Assembly: GCA_021324855.1 (NCBI GenBank)
Contig: JAJPIG010000026.1
Location: 1 to 64,000 of the forward strand
Direction of reading: 5' to 3'
Length of the DNA stretch: 64,000 bases
From: Pseudomonadota bacterium
GTDB lineage: Bacteria; Desulfobacterota; Binatia; Binatales; Binataceae
The notes under the pieces were generated by a model. It was not told the DNA's origin. It saw nothing but the letters and a program-made list of their open reading frames with translations, and searched no databases. How positions within the stretch are numbered: the first letter of the stretch is position 1; each line of letters opens with the position of its first letter. Positions 1 to 10,046 of this stretch are shown piece after piece. Position numbers and translations under genes: made by a program.

Positions 1-2
1 AC

Positions 3-101
3 CTCATCGAAACCTGGCTCGACTACAAAATGTCCCGCGAGGTCAGCCAGATCCGCCTCCGCCCACATCCCTACGAGTTCGCCCTCTACTACGACGCCTG
101 A
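3..101 (+). CDS. glnA: Glutamine synthetase, C-terminal end (partial)
   Basis: The window opens inside a gene whose last 32 codons end in [15 protein letters not shown] and a TGA at 99-101. This is the highly conserved C-terminus of type I glutamine synthetase (usual ending [13 protein letters not shown]). The enzyme makes glutamine from glutamate, ammonia and ATP in the cytoplasm. Only the tail is present, so the active site cannot be checked. The assignment is supported by the ntrB and ntrC genes that follow on the same strand, the classical glnA-ntrBC arrangement, and by glnE further along. Confidence 0.88.
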   Translation, partial: LIETWLDYKMSREVSQIRLRPHPYEFALYYDA

Positions 102-112
102 ACGGGAAAAAT

Positions 113-146
113 CGGGTCGCCCCGCTCGAACGAGCGGGGCGACCCG
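113..146. terminator. Strong inverted repeat after glnA
   Basis: Two perfect 16-base arms (113-128 and 131-146) separated by two bases form a GC-rich hairpin 12 bases after the glnA stop. The T-rich side (ATTTTTC) lies on the minus strand and the plus-strand side is only AATTC. It may therefore be a partial terminator or mRNA-stabilising hairpin that lowers ntrBC expression relative to glnA, as known for glnA-ntrBC operons. The function is inferred. Confidence 0.6.
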
Positions 147-193
147 AATTCAATCGAGCATCCGCTAATCGAGGGACCTCGCACAGTACCAGA

Positions 194-1423
194 ATGGCAA
201 ATAGAATCCATCTGGCGCGCAATTGGCGCGCTGAGAACTTAATGGACCGTTCGGCGAGATTTTCCGCGTCGGTCCCGGTTCCGGGGCGGCCCGCAAAGGC
301 CACGCTCGCCCTTTGGCGCAACATCCTCGACAGCCTCGGCGCCGCGGTCATCGTGCTTTCGCCGCGGCTCGAGCCGATTGCGATCAATTCCGCAGCCGAG
401 AGCCTGATCGGCGGCGCCCATCCGAACGCAGCCCAGATCCATGAACTGATGGCGGCCAATCCGTGGCTCGCCGAGATGGTTAGCGAATGTCTCGCAACGC
501 GGGCCGAGATGAGCGTAGCGGAAGCCAGGCTGATCGCCGGTCCGCAGCAGACCGCGGTCGCTGCTCATCTTTCGCCGCTGCTCGACGATTGCGCCGGGCT
601 CGCCGGCACCGTCATCATGCTGCTCGATCTCTCATATCGTTACGCGGCCGCGCAGTCCGCCGGCGTCGGCAACCCCGAAGGCGCGCTCGGGCTTTCGCCC
701 GCAGGCCTCGCGCACGAAGTCAAAAATCCATTGACGGGAATCAAAGGTGCCGCCGAATTGCTTCTCGGGATGCTCCCTGAGGGTAATCGCGGACGCCAGT
801 ACTGCGAGTTGATCCTCGATGGCGCCAATCGGATCGCCAACCTAGTCGAGGAAGTGCTGTCGGTCAGCGGACCCCAGAAACTCCGGCTCGAGCCGATCAA
901 TATTCACGAGGTGCTCCATCAGGCGCTCCGGACAGCCGGAGTTTTTCCGCCCGAGCCCAATGGGATTGTGATTGAACAAAGCTTCGATCCGAGCCTGCCA
1001 GAAATTGCCGGCGACCGCGCCGCTCTCGAACGCGTCTTCCTCAACCTGGTCCGCAACGCGGTCGAGGCGATTACGCCGCCCGGGCGCATCCGGCTCGTGA
1101 CCCGGATGGAGAGCGAGTTCCATCTGAACGCCAATGGACGCAAGCAGCATTTCCTGCGTGTCGAGGTGAGCGACAGCGGCAAAGGCATGTCCGACGATGA
1201 AATCGCGCAGTTGTTCACGCCGTTCTTCACGACCAAGCCGCACGGTACCGGACTGGGGCTCGTGCTGAGCCAGCAGGTAATCGGATTTCACGGCGGCAAG
1301 CTCAGGGCCGGCCGATCCAACGAACTGGGCGGGATGACATTCAAAGTAACTTTACCGCTGATCCGCAGCGAGGCTGCGCGCCCGGACCACCAGCCGTCGC
1401 GCGCGCCCGATTCATCTTCATAA
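194..1423 (+). CDS. ntrB: Nitrogen regulation sensor histidine kinase NtrB
   Basis: A 409-residue soluble two-component kinase without membrane segments. The N-terminal part (about 40-150) looks like a PAS sensor (LDSLGAAVIVLSPRLEPIAINSAAE). The H-box GLAHEVKNPLTGIKGAAELL places the phosphorylated histidine at H174. It is followed by the N-box LVRNAVEAI, the G1 box DSGKGM, the F-box TPFFTTK and the G2 box GTGLGLVLS of the ATPase domain. NtrB phosphorylates or dephosphorylates NtrC according to PII status, tuning nitrogen-assimilation genes. It lies between glnA and ntrC. An alternative start exists at Met17 (base 242), preceded by GAGAAC; the exact start is uncertain. Confidence 0.9.
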   Translation: MANRIHLARNWRAENLMDRSARFSASVPVPGRPAKATLALWRNILDSLGAAVIVLSPRLEPIAINSAAESLIGGAHPNAAQIHELMAANPWLAEMVSECLATRAEMSVAEARLIAGPQQTAVAAHLSPLLDDCAGLAGTVIMLLDLSYRYAAAQSAGVGNPEGALGLSPAGLAHEVKNPLTGIKGAAELLLGMLPEGNRGRQYCELILDGANRIANLVEEVLSVSGPQKLRLEPINIHEVLHQALRTAGVFPPEPNGIVIEQSFDPSLPEIAGDRAALERVFLNLVRNAVEAITPPGRIRLVTRMESEFHLNANGRKQHFLRVEVSDSGKGMSDDEIAQLFTPFFTTKPHGTGLGLVLSQQVIGFHGGKLRAGRSNELGGMTFKVTLPLIRSEAARPDHQPSRAPDSSS

Positions 1424-1433
1424 GAGAGTATCC

Positions 1434-2909
<1,476 letters not shown>

Positions 2910-3457
2910 GCAGGATTCGATCTAGCAAATCGCTCCGCTCTTCGGCTTCGTTCGGGGTCAACGTACCTTGCAACGCGAATGTCGTTCGATGTCCTCAGAT
3001 GTCCGTAGACAACTAAGCTGATAGTACGAAACCGGGTCAAGTCCACCCACCACGTCATCTGGGCAGAGGATGGCGGAGGAAGCGAATGCCGGCCTGTAAC
3101 GGGGCGGATAGGGGTTGAGGCGATGAGCCAACATCATCCCATGCGAAAGCGGGCAGACTTCCGCCGGGTCCTTCATCACGAGAATGGCTGCAATACCTCG
3201 ACGGAGAGCCGCGCAGAGGAGCGCCCTCGTACGCGCCGCGCAGGAGAAGCTGCGCCGCGAATACCACGCGGCCTATCAGAGAAATTGAAACCGTGCACGG
3301 CGCGGAACGATATCGCGGTTGACTTGGCGCGCGAGTGCGTGGATGCTGGCGACTGATGCATTGCTGCACTATCGGCGCGGGATGGACGAGCTGGCGTTGG
3401 CACGCCGTCGCATCCGCCTGCGCGCCGGTTTCGTAGCGGACGAGAAAAACCGGATCC
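2910..3457. other. Non-coding or unassigned stretch between ntrC and trpE
   Basis: About 550 bases without a convincing gene. Small open frames exist on both strands, for example a 34-codon frame starting at 3184 and a 77-codon frame at 3123-3356. Their composition is arginine-rich, they lack clear ribosome-binding sites and they resemble no family I recognise. No tandem Trp codons that would mark a trp leader peptide are visible. It could hold promoter sequence for trpE or degenerate remnants of a lost gene. Confidence 0.4.
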
Positions 3458-3494
3458 AAAAAGGCCGCGGGCGAAACACCCGGCGGCCTTTTTT
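3458..3494. terminator. Rho-independent-type hairpin upstream of trpE
   Basis: An AAAAAGGCCGC arm and its complement GCGGCCTTTTT flank an inner GGG/CCC pair and a 7-base loop, then a short T-run. The structure is a bidirectional terminator-like hairpin 65 bases before the trpE start. It may end a transcript from upstream. A role as a trp attenuator is possible by position only; I see no leader peptide with Trp runs and no clear alternative antiterminator. Confidence 0.7.
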
Positions 3495-3558
3495 ATTTGT
3501 GTCTCGCGCGGCGGGACATGAGCGGACGCATAAGGCATCAGCGCAGGAGGGATCGGCG

Positions 3559-5064
3559 ATGCTGCAACCGACCGAGCGCGAATTCGAAGAGCTGACGCGC
3601 CAGGCCTACAACCTGATCCCGGTGGCCCGCGAGATCGCCGCCGACCTTGAAACGCCGGTCTCGGCGTATCTCAAAATCGCGCGCGGCGACTACTCGTTCC
3701 TGCTCGAGAGCGTGCGCGGCGGCGAAAAGTGGGGACGTTACACCTTCCTCGGCACCGAGCCCGCGATGGTGATTCGCGCGCGCGGGGGGCGGATGGATAT
3801 CCTGCGTCCCGACCACGGCGTCCAGGTGCGATCGATCACCAACGCGTTCGAGGAGCTGCGCCGCGAGATCAAGCAATTTCGCGCGCCCGAGCTGCCGGGA
3901 AATCCGCGTTTCTTCGGCGGCGCGGTGGGATTTCTCGCCTACGATATCGTGCGATGCTTTGAAAAAATCCCGGAGACGGTTCGCGACGATCTCGGGACGC
4001 CCGATCTGTGCATGATGTTCGCCGACACGATCCTGGTGTTCGACAACGTCCGACAGACGCTGCGTATTATCGCCAACGTCCCTGTCGCCGAATTCGCCTC
4101 GATCAGTTCGGCCTATCGAAGTGCGCAGGTCAAAATCGACGAGATCATCGAGCGCCTCAAGGCGCCCGCGATCGCACCGCGCCTGGAGGGGCCCGCGCCC
4201 GCTGCCAACGACGCGACAATCTCCTCCAATCTGACCTGCGAGGGTTACATGGCGATGGTGTCGGCGGCCAAGGAATATATCGCCGCCGGCGATATCATCC
4301 AGGTGGTACCCTCGCAGCGCTTCGAGGCGCCGCTCATCGCCCATCCGTTCAACATCTACCGCAGCCTTCGCACGATCAATCCTTCTCCCTACATGTTCTA
4401 CCTGCGGCTCGGCGATCTTACGCTGGCTGGCGCATCGCCCGAAGTGATGGTCCGCGTCGAGGGCCGCGATATCACGCTGCGCCCGATCGCGGGCACGCGG
4501 CGGCGCGGGGTTTCCGAGGCCGAGGACCGCGCCATGGAGGCGGAGCTGCTCGCCGATCCGAAGGAGCGCGCCGAGCACGTGATGCTGGTCGATCTCGGGC
4601 GCAACGACGTGGGGCGCGTCTCCGAAATCGGATCGGTCAAAGTGACCGAGTACATGATCGTCGAGCGCTACTCCCACGTGATGCATATGGTCTCGAACGT
4701 GGTGGGAAAACTCAGGGCCGAGTGCGACGCGTTTGACGCGTTTCGCGCGACCTTCCCGCAGGGCACGGTTTCCGGAGCGCCGAAGATTCGCGCGATGCAG
4801 ATAATCGACGAGCTCGAAAACTCCCGGCGCGGCGTCTACGCCGGCGCCGTCGGCTATTTCAGCTACACTGGCAATACCGACACCGCGATCGCCCTGCGCA
4901 CGCTGCTCATCAAGGGCAACCGGGTCTATATCCAGGCCGGCGGCGGCGTGGTCGCCGATTCCGATCCGGCATCCGAGTTCGAAGAATCGGTCAACAAGGC
5001 GCGTGCGATGGTCCGCGCGCTGCAGGCGGCGCGCGAATTCGAAACCGCTTCCGCCGCGAGGTAA
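3559..5064 (+). CDS. trpE: Anthranilate synthase component I
   Basis: A 501-residue protein of the chorismate-binding family, the larger subunit that converts chorismate and ammonia (supplied by TrpG) into anthranilate, the first step of tryptophan synthesis. The N-terminal region has the ESVRGGEKWGRYTFLG feedback-site segment. The C-terminal catalytic half shows SPEVMVRVEGRDITLRPIAGTRRRG, DPKERAEHVMLVDLGRNDVGRV, FPQGTVSGAPKIRAMQIIDELE and the final IQAGGGVVADSDPASEFEE. I chose the ATG at 3559 because GCAGGAGGG sits at ideal spacing; a longer frame reading back to 3319 crosses the hairpin at 3458-3494. trpG follows after 6 bases. Confidence 0.95.
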   Translation: MLQPTEREFEELTRQAYNLIPVAREIAADLETPVSAYLKIARGDYSFLLESVRGGEKWGRYTFLGTEPAMVIRARGGRMDILRPDHGVQVRSITNAFEELRREIKQFRAPELPGNPRFFGGAVGFLAYDIVRCFEKIPETVRDDLGTPDLCMMFADTILVFDNVRQTLRIIANVPVAEFASISSAYRSAQVKIDEIIERLKAPAIAPRLEGPAPAANDATISSNLTCEGYMAMVSAAKEYIAAGDIIQVVPSQRFEAPLIAHPFNIYRSLRTINPSPYMFYLRLGDLTLAGASPEVMVRVEGRDITLRPIAGTRRRGVSEAEDRAMEAELLADPKERAEHVMLVDLGRNDVGRVSEIGSVKVTEYMIVERYSHVMHMVSNVVGKLRAECDAFDAFRATFPQGTVSGAPKIRAMQIIDELENSRRGVYAGAVGYFSYTGNTDTAIALRTLLIKGNRVYIQAGGGVVADSDPASEFEESVNKARAMVRALQAAREFETASAAR

Positions 5065-5070
5065 ACTGTC

Positions 5071-5661
5071 ATGTCCGAGCGCAGGATCAAGCTTCTGATG
5101 ATCGACAACTATGACTCGTTCACCTACAACCTGGTTCAGTACCTGGGCGAACTTGGCGCGGAAGTCAGCGTCAGGCGCAACGATGCGATCGACATAGCCG
5201 GCGCGCGCGCGATGCGTCCCGACGCGATCGTGATCTCGCCCGGCCCGTGCACGCCCCGCGAGGCGGGCGTCTCGCTGGCGACTGTGCGCGAACTCGGCGG
5301 CGAAATTCCGATCCTCGGTGTGTGCCTCGGCATGCAATGTATCGGCGACGCCTACGGCGGCAAGGTGGTGCGCGCAGCGCAGCTCATGCACGGGAAGACT
5401 TCGCCGATCATTCATGACGGCCGCACGATCTTCGCCGGACTGCCGCAGGGCTTCGAAGCGATGCGGTATCATTCGCTGGTGGTTGACGGCGCGTCGCTGC
5501 CTGACTGCCTCGAGCTGAGCGCGCGCACGGCGGAGAACGAGGTGATGGGCCTGCGCCATCGGCAGCTCAGGGTCGAAGGCGTCCAGTTCCATCCCGAGTC
5601 GATCGGCACTCCTGAGGGCAAGCATCTGCTCGAAAACTTCCTCGGCGGGCTTATGCGATGA
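5071..5661 (+). CDS. trpG: Anthranilate synthase component II (glutamine amidotransferase)
   Basis: A 196-residue class I glutamine amidotransferase that hydrolyses glutamine and passes ammonia to TrpE. The N-terminal [16 protein letters not shown] and the oxyanion-hole motif SPGPCTP are present. The catalytic triad is visible as C85 in GVCLGMQ plus the His and Glu in [14 protein letters not shown] near residue 176. Length is standard. The stop overlaps the trpD start (ATGA at 5658-5661), showing that trpE-trpG-trpD was once an intact translationally coupled operon. The PabA/TrpG distinction rests on the neighbours. Confidence 0.94.
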   Translation: MSERRIKLLMIDNYDSFTYNLVQYLGELGAEVSVRRNDAIDIAGARAMRPDAIVISPGPCTPREAGVSLATVRELGGEIPILGVCLGMQCIGDAYGGKVVRAAQLMHGKTSPIIHDGRTIFAGLPQGFEAMRYHSLVVDGASLPDCLELSARTAENEVMGLRHRQLRVEGVQFHPESIGTPEGKHLLENFLGGLMR

Positions 5662-6161
5662 GCGAATTGCACGCCGCCTTCGCCAGCGTTCTTGCGCGCC
5701 GATCGCTCGATGAACCCGCGGCCGGGAGCGCCTTCGGCGAGATTCTCGACGGCGGCGCCGCCGCGCGCGATGCGCACGCGCGAGCGCTCGAAGTAGGCGA
5801 CGGCGTGATCGACGTGGTCGGAACCGGCGGTGACGGCGCCAGCAGCTTCAACGTCTCGACCGCGGCGGCGATCGTTGCAGCGGTGGCCGGCGCGCGCGTC
5901 GCCAAGCATGGCCGATGTCCAGTCTGCCGCCAGAAGCTGCATCCTGAGATGCCGTGGCACATCCATCACGTCATCTGGAAAGTAGCGGGCGGTTCTGACC
6001 GGCTCGACAATCTCGTTCCGCTCCATCCCAACTGCCATCGGCAAGTTCACAGCCGAGAAAACCCGTCGCCATTTCGGGTGCTCCAACGCGCCTTTGAGGG
6101 GTTTGAGCTGGATGAGGCGAAAGTCTCACGTCCAGTTCTTAGGGGGCGGGAGGCGCCGTAA
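5658..6161 (+). pseudogene. trpD: Truncated trpD fused to the HNH tail of a group II intron protein
   Basis: The first 85 codons are the N-terminus of anthranilate phosphoribosyltransferase, including the signature [20 protein letters not shown] and GARVAKHG. At base 5913 the reading frame passes without a stop into RCPVCRQKL and [31 protein letters not shown]. That is an HNH endonuclease zinc-finger domain, followed by [18 protein letters not shown], the usual C-terminal end of group II intron reverse transcriptase/maturases. About 250 residues of TrpD, including the phosphoribosyl-anthranilate active site, are missing here. The 167-residue chimera cannot be a functional transferase. No trpC, trpF, trpB or trpA follows, so the rest of the pathway must lie elsewhere or be lost. 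Confidence 0.85.
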
Positions 6162-6180
6162 GGCCCTCCTGCTACCCGAC
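5913..6180 (+). mobile_element. 3' remnant of a bacterial group II intron
   Basis: Only the last part of the intron is left: the HNH-domain coding end and the 3' ribozyme domains. Bases 6105-6138 form a 34-nucleotide domain V, with arms GAGCTGGA and TCCAGTTC closing a GCGAAAGT-capped inner helix. Bases 6139-6180 fold as a domain VI hairpin ending near CTACCCGAC. The domain V sequence overlaps the coding frame, as is usual for this class. The 5' ribozyme domains and reverse transcriptase region are absent, so it cannot splice or move by itself. Whether this arose by deletion after insertion or by recombination with another copy cannot be told here. Confidence 0.8.
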
Positions 6181-6229
6181 GATCAGCCTGCGGTCGTCGC
6201 GCAGCTTCTTAAGTAATCAGCAGTAACAC

Positions 6230-6296
6230 ATAATGTGAAGGAGCCCACCATTCCCGTTGCGGTGCTGCGACAGGTGGGCGGTCTCCTTCACATTAT
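6230..6296. repeat. Inverted repeat, probable element end
   Basis: Perfect 14-base arms ATAATGTGAAGGAG (6230-6243) and CTCCTTCACATTAT (6283-6296) enclose a second pair, CCCACC and GGTGGG. The repeat lies 11 bases from the end of a tyrosine recombinase fragment on the minus strand. The arrangement recalls the terminal repeats beside the last gene of recombinase-in-trio (RIT) elements, but this link is from memory of the family and not proven. A terminator function is also possible. Confidence 0.5.
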
Positions 6297-6307
6297 TTCT
6301 CCCGTCC

Positions 6308-6616
6308 CTAAAGCGTATCGAGCCACACAAGCACGCTCTTGTCATGCTTCCAAGGCGGCGGCCTGCTTCGTCGAGATGCGTCAGCTAGGCGCTCGAGGGC
6401 TTTTCGTTTAGTCTCCAGATTGGCCTGCGCATAGTGGTTGGTGGTGTCGAGGCTGACGTGCCCGAGCCAGCTTCTGATCACCGTGATGTCCGCTCCCGCT
6501 GCGACCAGGTAAACCGCCGTCGCGTGACGGAAGCTGTGGGGCGTGACGTGCTTCGACGCCAAGCTGGGCGCGATCTTAGCTGCCGCCTCGACATATTGCG
6601 CCGGCCATGATGTCAA
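6308..6616 (-). pseudogene. Tyrosine recombinase C-terminal fragment (RIT-like)
   Basis: A 102-residue fragment carrying the C-terminal catalytic part of a tyrosine recombinase: HSFRHATAVYL (His-x-x-Arg), then WLGHVSLDTTNHYAQ with the second conserved His and the nucleophilic Tyr. The tail PPWKHDKSVLVWLDTL resembles the last recombinase of RIT elements. The N-terminal DNA-binding part and the first catalytic Arg are missing; upstream sequence changes abruptly to IS-like repeats around 6617. It is therefore a broken remnant rather than an active integrase. Confidence 0.75.
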
Positions 6617-7110
6617 TGATCACCGGAAAGTCACCCCCGATTCATCATCTGAAATTCCCCCCTTCGGGTTTGTGCATGACAAGGGGGAGCGCGAGGGGGA
6701 TAGTTTTCCCCCTCGCCACTCCGTAGAGAACTTTCACTGTCATGCGGCCGATTGATCCTCGAGTTTGGACTTGAGTAGGCCGGCCTTGAGCTTTTCCTTG
6801 AGTCTGAAACTTTCGCCTTTGATATTGATGGTGATCGAATGGTGGAGCAGGCGGTCGAGAATGGCACTGGCGATCACGGCCGCTACATCCAGAGCGGCGA
6901 CAACTTGTTATTGCTCGGTCCGCCCAGGGAAAGCGCGCCATCGCGATGCGCATCTGATGGTGTTTGCAGCAGCGTCACCAGGCGCTCGTTGCGGTACCCG
7001 ACCCGTTCCTTCTTCCATCGCTCCTTCCCTCGATGTCGTTGGGAGGGGGAGCTTCAGATGATCATTGAGGGGGGAAGATTCACATTATCGCTGACATTTC
7101 TGACCCCCGT
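6617..7110. mobile_element. Degenerate IS21-like remnants
   Basis: No intact gene. On the minus strand 6740-6904 reads ASAILDRLLHHSITINIKGESFRL and ends in a TGA, which matches the C-terminus of IS21 helper ATPase IstB. On the plus strand from about 6893 a short piece reads DNLLLLGPP, matching the IstB Walker A region, then loses the frame. The two pieces point in opposite directions and meet near 6900. Near 6605-6660 and 7053-7090 there are related end-like repeats containing TGATCATTGA or its complement next to C- or G-runs. Together they look like decayed copies of IS21-family ends. Confidence 0.5.
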
Positions 7111-7115
7111 CGGCA

Positions 7116-8969
7116 TCAATGACGTCGGGAACGATCGTGGCCCGGCGACACGCACACGAAATTGGCCGCATCGTTGGTCGCGCCCGATCCCGAATAGCGC
7201 GTCTGCTCCGGATACGGACAGAGCGGCCGCGTGCCGTTGGTCGGAAAGTTAGCGGCGACGCGCGGGTCGAAAGGCGCTCCGCTCGGGAATGGCGAGCTGG
7301 TGTTGGTGTTGGCCGCGATAATCTGCTGCGGCGCCTGCCGCTGCTCGACCCATCCGGTGATCGCGGCCAGTAGATTGGCGCTGAAACTGGTGGTGGCGGG
7401 CCCGCCGCCGCAGTGTGCCATGTTGGGGATTAGGTACAATCGTACGAAGCTTTGCGGATCGTCGGCATGCGCTCCGTGGATCGAGTTGTACCAGTTAACG
7501 AGATCGACGGCCGAGAAAATTCCGTCGTTGAGCGAATCATAGATGATCATCTTGCCGCCGTGGTTCGCGAACGGACTCAGGTCGACGCGTTTGCCATCCA
7601 TGAAATCGATCGCTGTCATGAAATCCATCGCGCTTTCCGGGTACTCGGATGTTGTCGCGAAAATCTTCGGCGCGTCGGTGTCGAAGTTGTAGTGAAACAT
7701 GAACGCCTCCTGTCCGTTTGGCCCGGAAACCGGCGTCACGACCGGGGGCGTAGTGAAGATCATCGGGAGCGCGCCCGCGCCAAGCGTCAGATTGATCGCG
7801 GTGTTGACGTTTGGAGGTCCGAAAAACGACACGTTCCAGGCGCCGAAGCCAGCGCCGAACGCGGTCGGCGGATCCCAGATGCCGGCATCCCAATACCAGC
7901 TTGAGTAGAGCGGGCGGCCGTGCGAATTGACTGGACCTGCGTAGATCCGTTTAAGCGCGCTAACCTGCGCAGCGGTAAGACAGGTTCCGCCATGCGGCGT
8001 ATTGCCATGAGCGCCGGTCGGGCTGCATGTATACGCGTCGAGCGCTGGGTACACAACGTCATCCGTGCAGGCGGTGTAGTTATCGATAATCCCGTCGACC
8101 AGGCCGTCCAGTCCATCGCAGGCGCTCAAAATCGCGGCCGAAGCGACTTCAAGATCCTGCGGCGGAAAAGTATCAGGCAGAAAGGGCTGCCCGTTGATGT
8201 CGGTGCTGGTGGCGAGCGGCGCCAGTTGTTGCTCGTTCCACGCTTCGGTGACGGCGGCGCGCGGCAGATCGAAGCCGGGATTACCTGCAACGACGCCGTC
8301 GAAGTAGTCGGGAAAACGTTGCGATGCGACCATTCCGTCGCGCCCGCCGTTCGAGCATCCCCACAAATATGAATACTGCGGTCCGTTCCCGTAGTAATCT
8401 TCGATGATTTGTTTGGAGACCTGCGTGGTCTGCCCGATGCCGTTGTAGCCGTAATCGATGCGGGCTTGCTCGTCGACGCCGAAATGGGCGGCGCCGCCGG
8501 CGTTGTTGTCGTCATCGATCCAGCCGAGGGTCGGATTGCCCGGCGCGTCTTCGTGACCGCCGTCATCGCTGGCGACCGCCCATCCTTGGCTCAGCTCCGT
8601 TCCGGCGCTTCCCAGCGGATTGCGCAGCGAGCCATCGGTGCCGCCGCCTCCCATCATCTCAAAACGGCCATTCCACGAATCGGGCAGGTTGAGCTCGAAC
8701 CCGATGCCGTAGGTGAAGTGATCAGGGTCCTGAGCGCTGGTCCGCTTGTCAATCACGCCCACCACGTTGCAATGCGGGACCGGCGTCGTGACCTCAGTCG
8801 CGCTCAGAATTTGCGTGTTCGGCAACGAAAGATTCATCACGTCCCCGCAGGTCATCGAGGCCGCCGCCGGCGCAGGGACGAACGCCAGCGCAGCAACGGC
8901 AAGGAGCAGGACGCTTGCGGTGGACAAAAACATCGTCTGGCAAATCGATTTGTTGGTCGCTCTGCTCAT
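7116..8969 (-). CDS. Secreted tannase/feruloyl esterase family hydrolase
   Basis: A 617-residue protein beginning with a signal peptide (MFLSTASVLLLAVAALAFVPAPAAA; an alternative start is Met13 at 8933). It belongs to the tannase/feruloyl esterase family of alpha/beta hydrolases that cleave esters of phenolic acids outside the cytoplasm. The nucleophile S206 lies in WGCSNGGRDG followed by FPDYFDGVVAGNP. The acid Asp is probably in IIYDSLNDGIFS and the His in NMAHCGGGP. Cysteines expected for the family's disulfide next to the active site are present (C205). Its last residues run into the IS-remnant area, so the C-terminus may have been altered. It follows an araC-type regulator by 21 bases on the same strand. 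Substrate unknown. Confidence 0.88.
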   Translation of the reverse strand: MSRATNKSICQTMFLSTASVLLLAVAALAFVPAPAAASMTCGDVMNLSLPNTQILSATEVTTPVPHCNVVGVIDKRTSAQDPDHFTYGIGFELNLPDSWNGRFEMMGGGGTDGSLRNPLGSAGTELSQGWAVASDDGGHEDAPGNPTLGWIDDDNNAGGAAHFGVDEQARIDYGYNGIGQTTQVSKQIIEDYYGNGPQYSYLWGCSNGGRDGMVASQRFPDYFDGVVAGNPGFDLPRAAVTEAWNEQQLAPLATSTDINGQPFLPDTFPPQDLEVASAAILSACDGLDGLVDGIIDNYTACTDDVVYPALDAYTCSPTGAHGNTPHGGTCLTAAQVSALKRIYAGPVNSHGRPLYSSWYWDAGIWDPPTAFGAGFGAWNVSFFGPPNVNTAINLTLGAGALPMIFTTPPVVTPVSGPNGQEAFMFHYNFDTDAPKIFATTSEYPESAMDFMTAIDFMDGKRVDLSPFANHGGKMIIYDSLNDGIFSAVDLVNWYNSIHGAHADDPQSFVRLYLIPNMAHCGGGPATTSFSANLLAAITGWVEQRQAPQQIIAANTNTSSPFPSGAPFDPRVAANFPTNGTRPLCPYPEQTRYSGSGATNDAANFVCVSPGHDRSRRH

Positions 8970-8990
8970 ATCAAACCCCCGAATTTTCAG

Positions 8991-9872
8991 TCACAGGCAG
9001 TTGCGATATTCCCGCGGAGTCGTACCGACCCAGCGGGTAAACACTTCCGTGAAGCGGCTGTGAGTGGCAAAGCCAAGCGCCGACGCGATGGCCCCGAGCT
9101 TGAGCTGGCGGTCGGCAAGCATCTGTTTGGCGCGTTCAATCCGTCGATGAATCACGTAGCGATGCGGCGAGTAGCCGGTCGCATTGTGAAACAGCTCGGA
9201 AAAGTAGTGCGGGCTCATCCTCAGCTCCCCGGCGAGATCGCTCAGCGTGAAAGCCGCGTTGAGATGATCTTCGATATAATCGAGCGCCTTGCGCAGCCAG
9301 TAGGGACTGAGCGTGGCGTTGAGATCGCGCGGACTTGCGGCCGCGCCCGTGTAGTTTCGGACCAGATGAACGGCCAGCACGGTGGCGATCGATTCCGCAT
9401 AGAGTAGATTGGGTGTGCCGACGCGGAATTCCTCGCGCAGCGATGCCCCCAGCATCTCGATAAAGCGGTCGCGTACGAAATAACGCCCGGGGATGTTCAC
9501 AACGCGCCCGCGAACGCTGTCGGCGGCTGCCCGCACCACGAAGCTCGGCTCGAGATAGATGTTCACCAGGTCGGCATAGCGGAGCCATTGCGCGGTATAC
9601 GGCTGGCCGGACGGAATGACCGAGACATTGTTGCCGCGTCCGTCATGGTTTTGTGCGTTGGGATTACCACGCTCGGTCACATCGCGCAGTCGCAGCTTAA
9701 CCGCGGAAGGGTTGAAGCTGATCGAGACCTGGATGCGCCGGTCGTCGCGCCGGACGCAAAGTCGCCGCGGCTGGCTGGCATAAAAGAAAGCAAAGCCGTT
9801 GAATTCTTTATATCGGTGAGGGAATGGCAGCGGCTCATCTCGATCGCCGAGCAGGATCGATGGCTTGGCCAT
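8991..9872 (-). CDS. AraC family transcriptional regulator
   Basis: A 293-residue regulator with a C-terminal double helix-turn-helix (about 190-290). The first helix pair is in FTLSDLAGELRMSPHYFSELFHNATGYSP, and the second in GAIASALGFATHSRFTEVFTRWVGTTPREYR, the typical AraC/XylS signature. The N-terminal 170 residues should hold the effector or dimerisation domain but show no motif I can name. It sits directly upstream of the tannase gene in the same direction (21-base gap), so it is likely co-transcribed with and controls it. The start codon at 9872 gives a family-typical length. Confidence 0.88.
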   Translation of the reverse strand: MAKPSILLGDRDEPLPFPHRYKEFNGFAFFYASQPRRLCVRRDDRRIQVSISFNPSAVKLRLRDVTERGNPNAQNHDGRGNNVSVIPSGQPYTAQWLRYADLVNIYLEPSFVVRAAADSVRGRVVNIPGRYFVRDRFIEMLGASLREEFRVGTPNLLYAESIATVLAVHLVRNYTGAAASPRDLNATLSPYWLRKALDYIEDHLNAAFTLSDLAGELRMSPHYFSELFHNATGYSPHRYVIHRRIERAKQMLADRQLKLGAIASALGFATHSRFTEVFTRWVGTTPREYRNCL

Positions 9873-10046
9873 GGGGCTAGCTACTCAAAATCGCATTGAT
9901 TGCGCCAGTCCCGCGCTAATCGGATCAAAAAAAATCGGAAGATTTGGACAATATTATGAAAAAAGCGGAAGCTCACCCGTCCGCCGATTTTCAGAACCGA
10001 CAATCACCAGTCGATACTTGACAATACTTTCATCGTTGCGGGGCGG

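Noticed and set aside
3319-3558. Leader peptide or TrpE extension starting at TTG 3319
   Set aside because: It contains only scattered Trp codons and would have to read through the terminator hairpin; GCAGGAGGG marks the start at 3559.
3538-5625. 695-codon minus-strand open frame opposite trpE and trpG
   Set aside because: It is a GC-rich antisense shadow; the plus strand encodes complete, motif-rich TrpE and TrpG in this interval.
8409-9407. 332-codon plus-strand frame opposite the tannase and araC genes
   Set aside because: It spans two real minus-strand genes with clear motifs; shadow frame.
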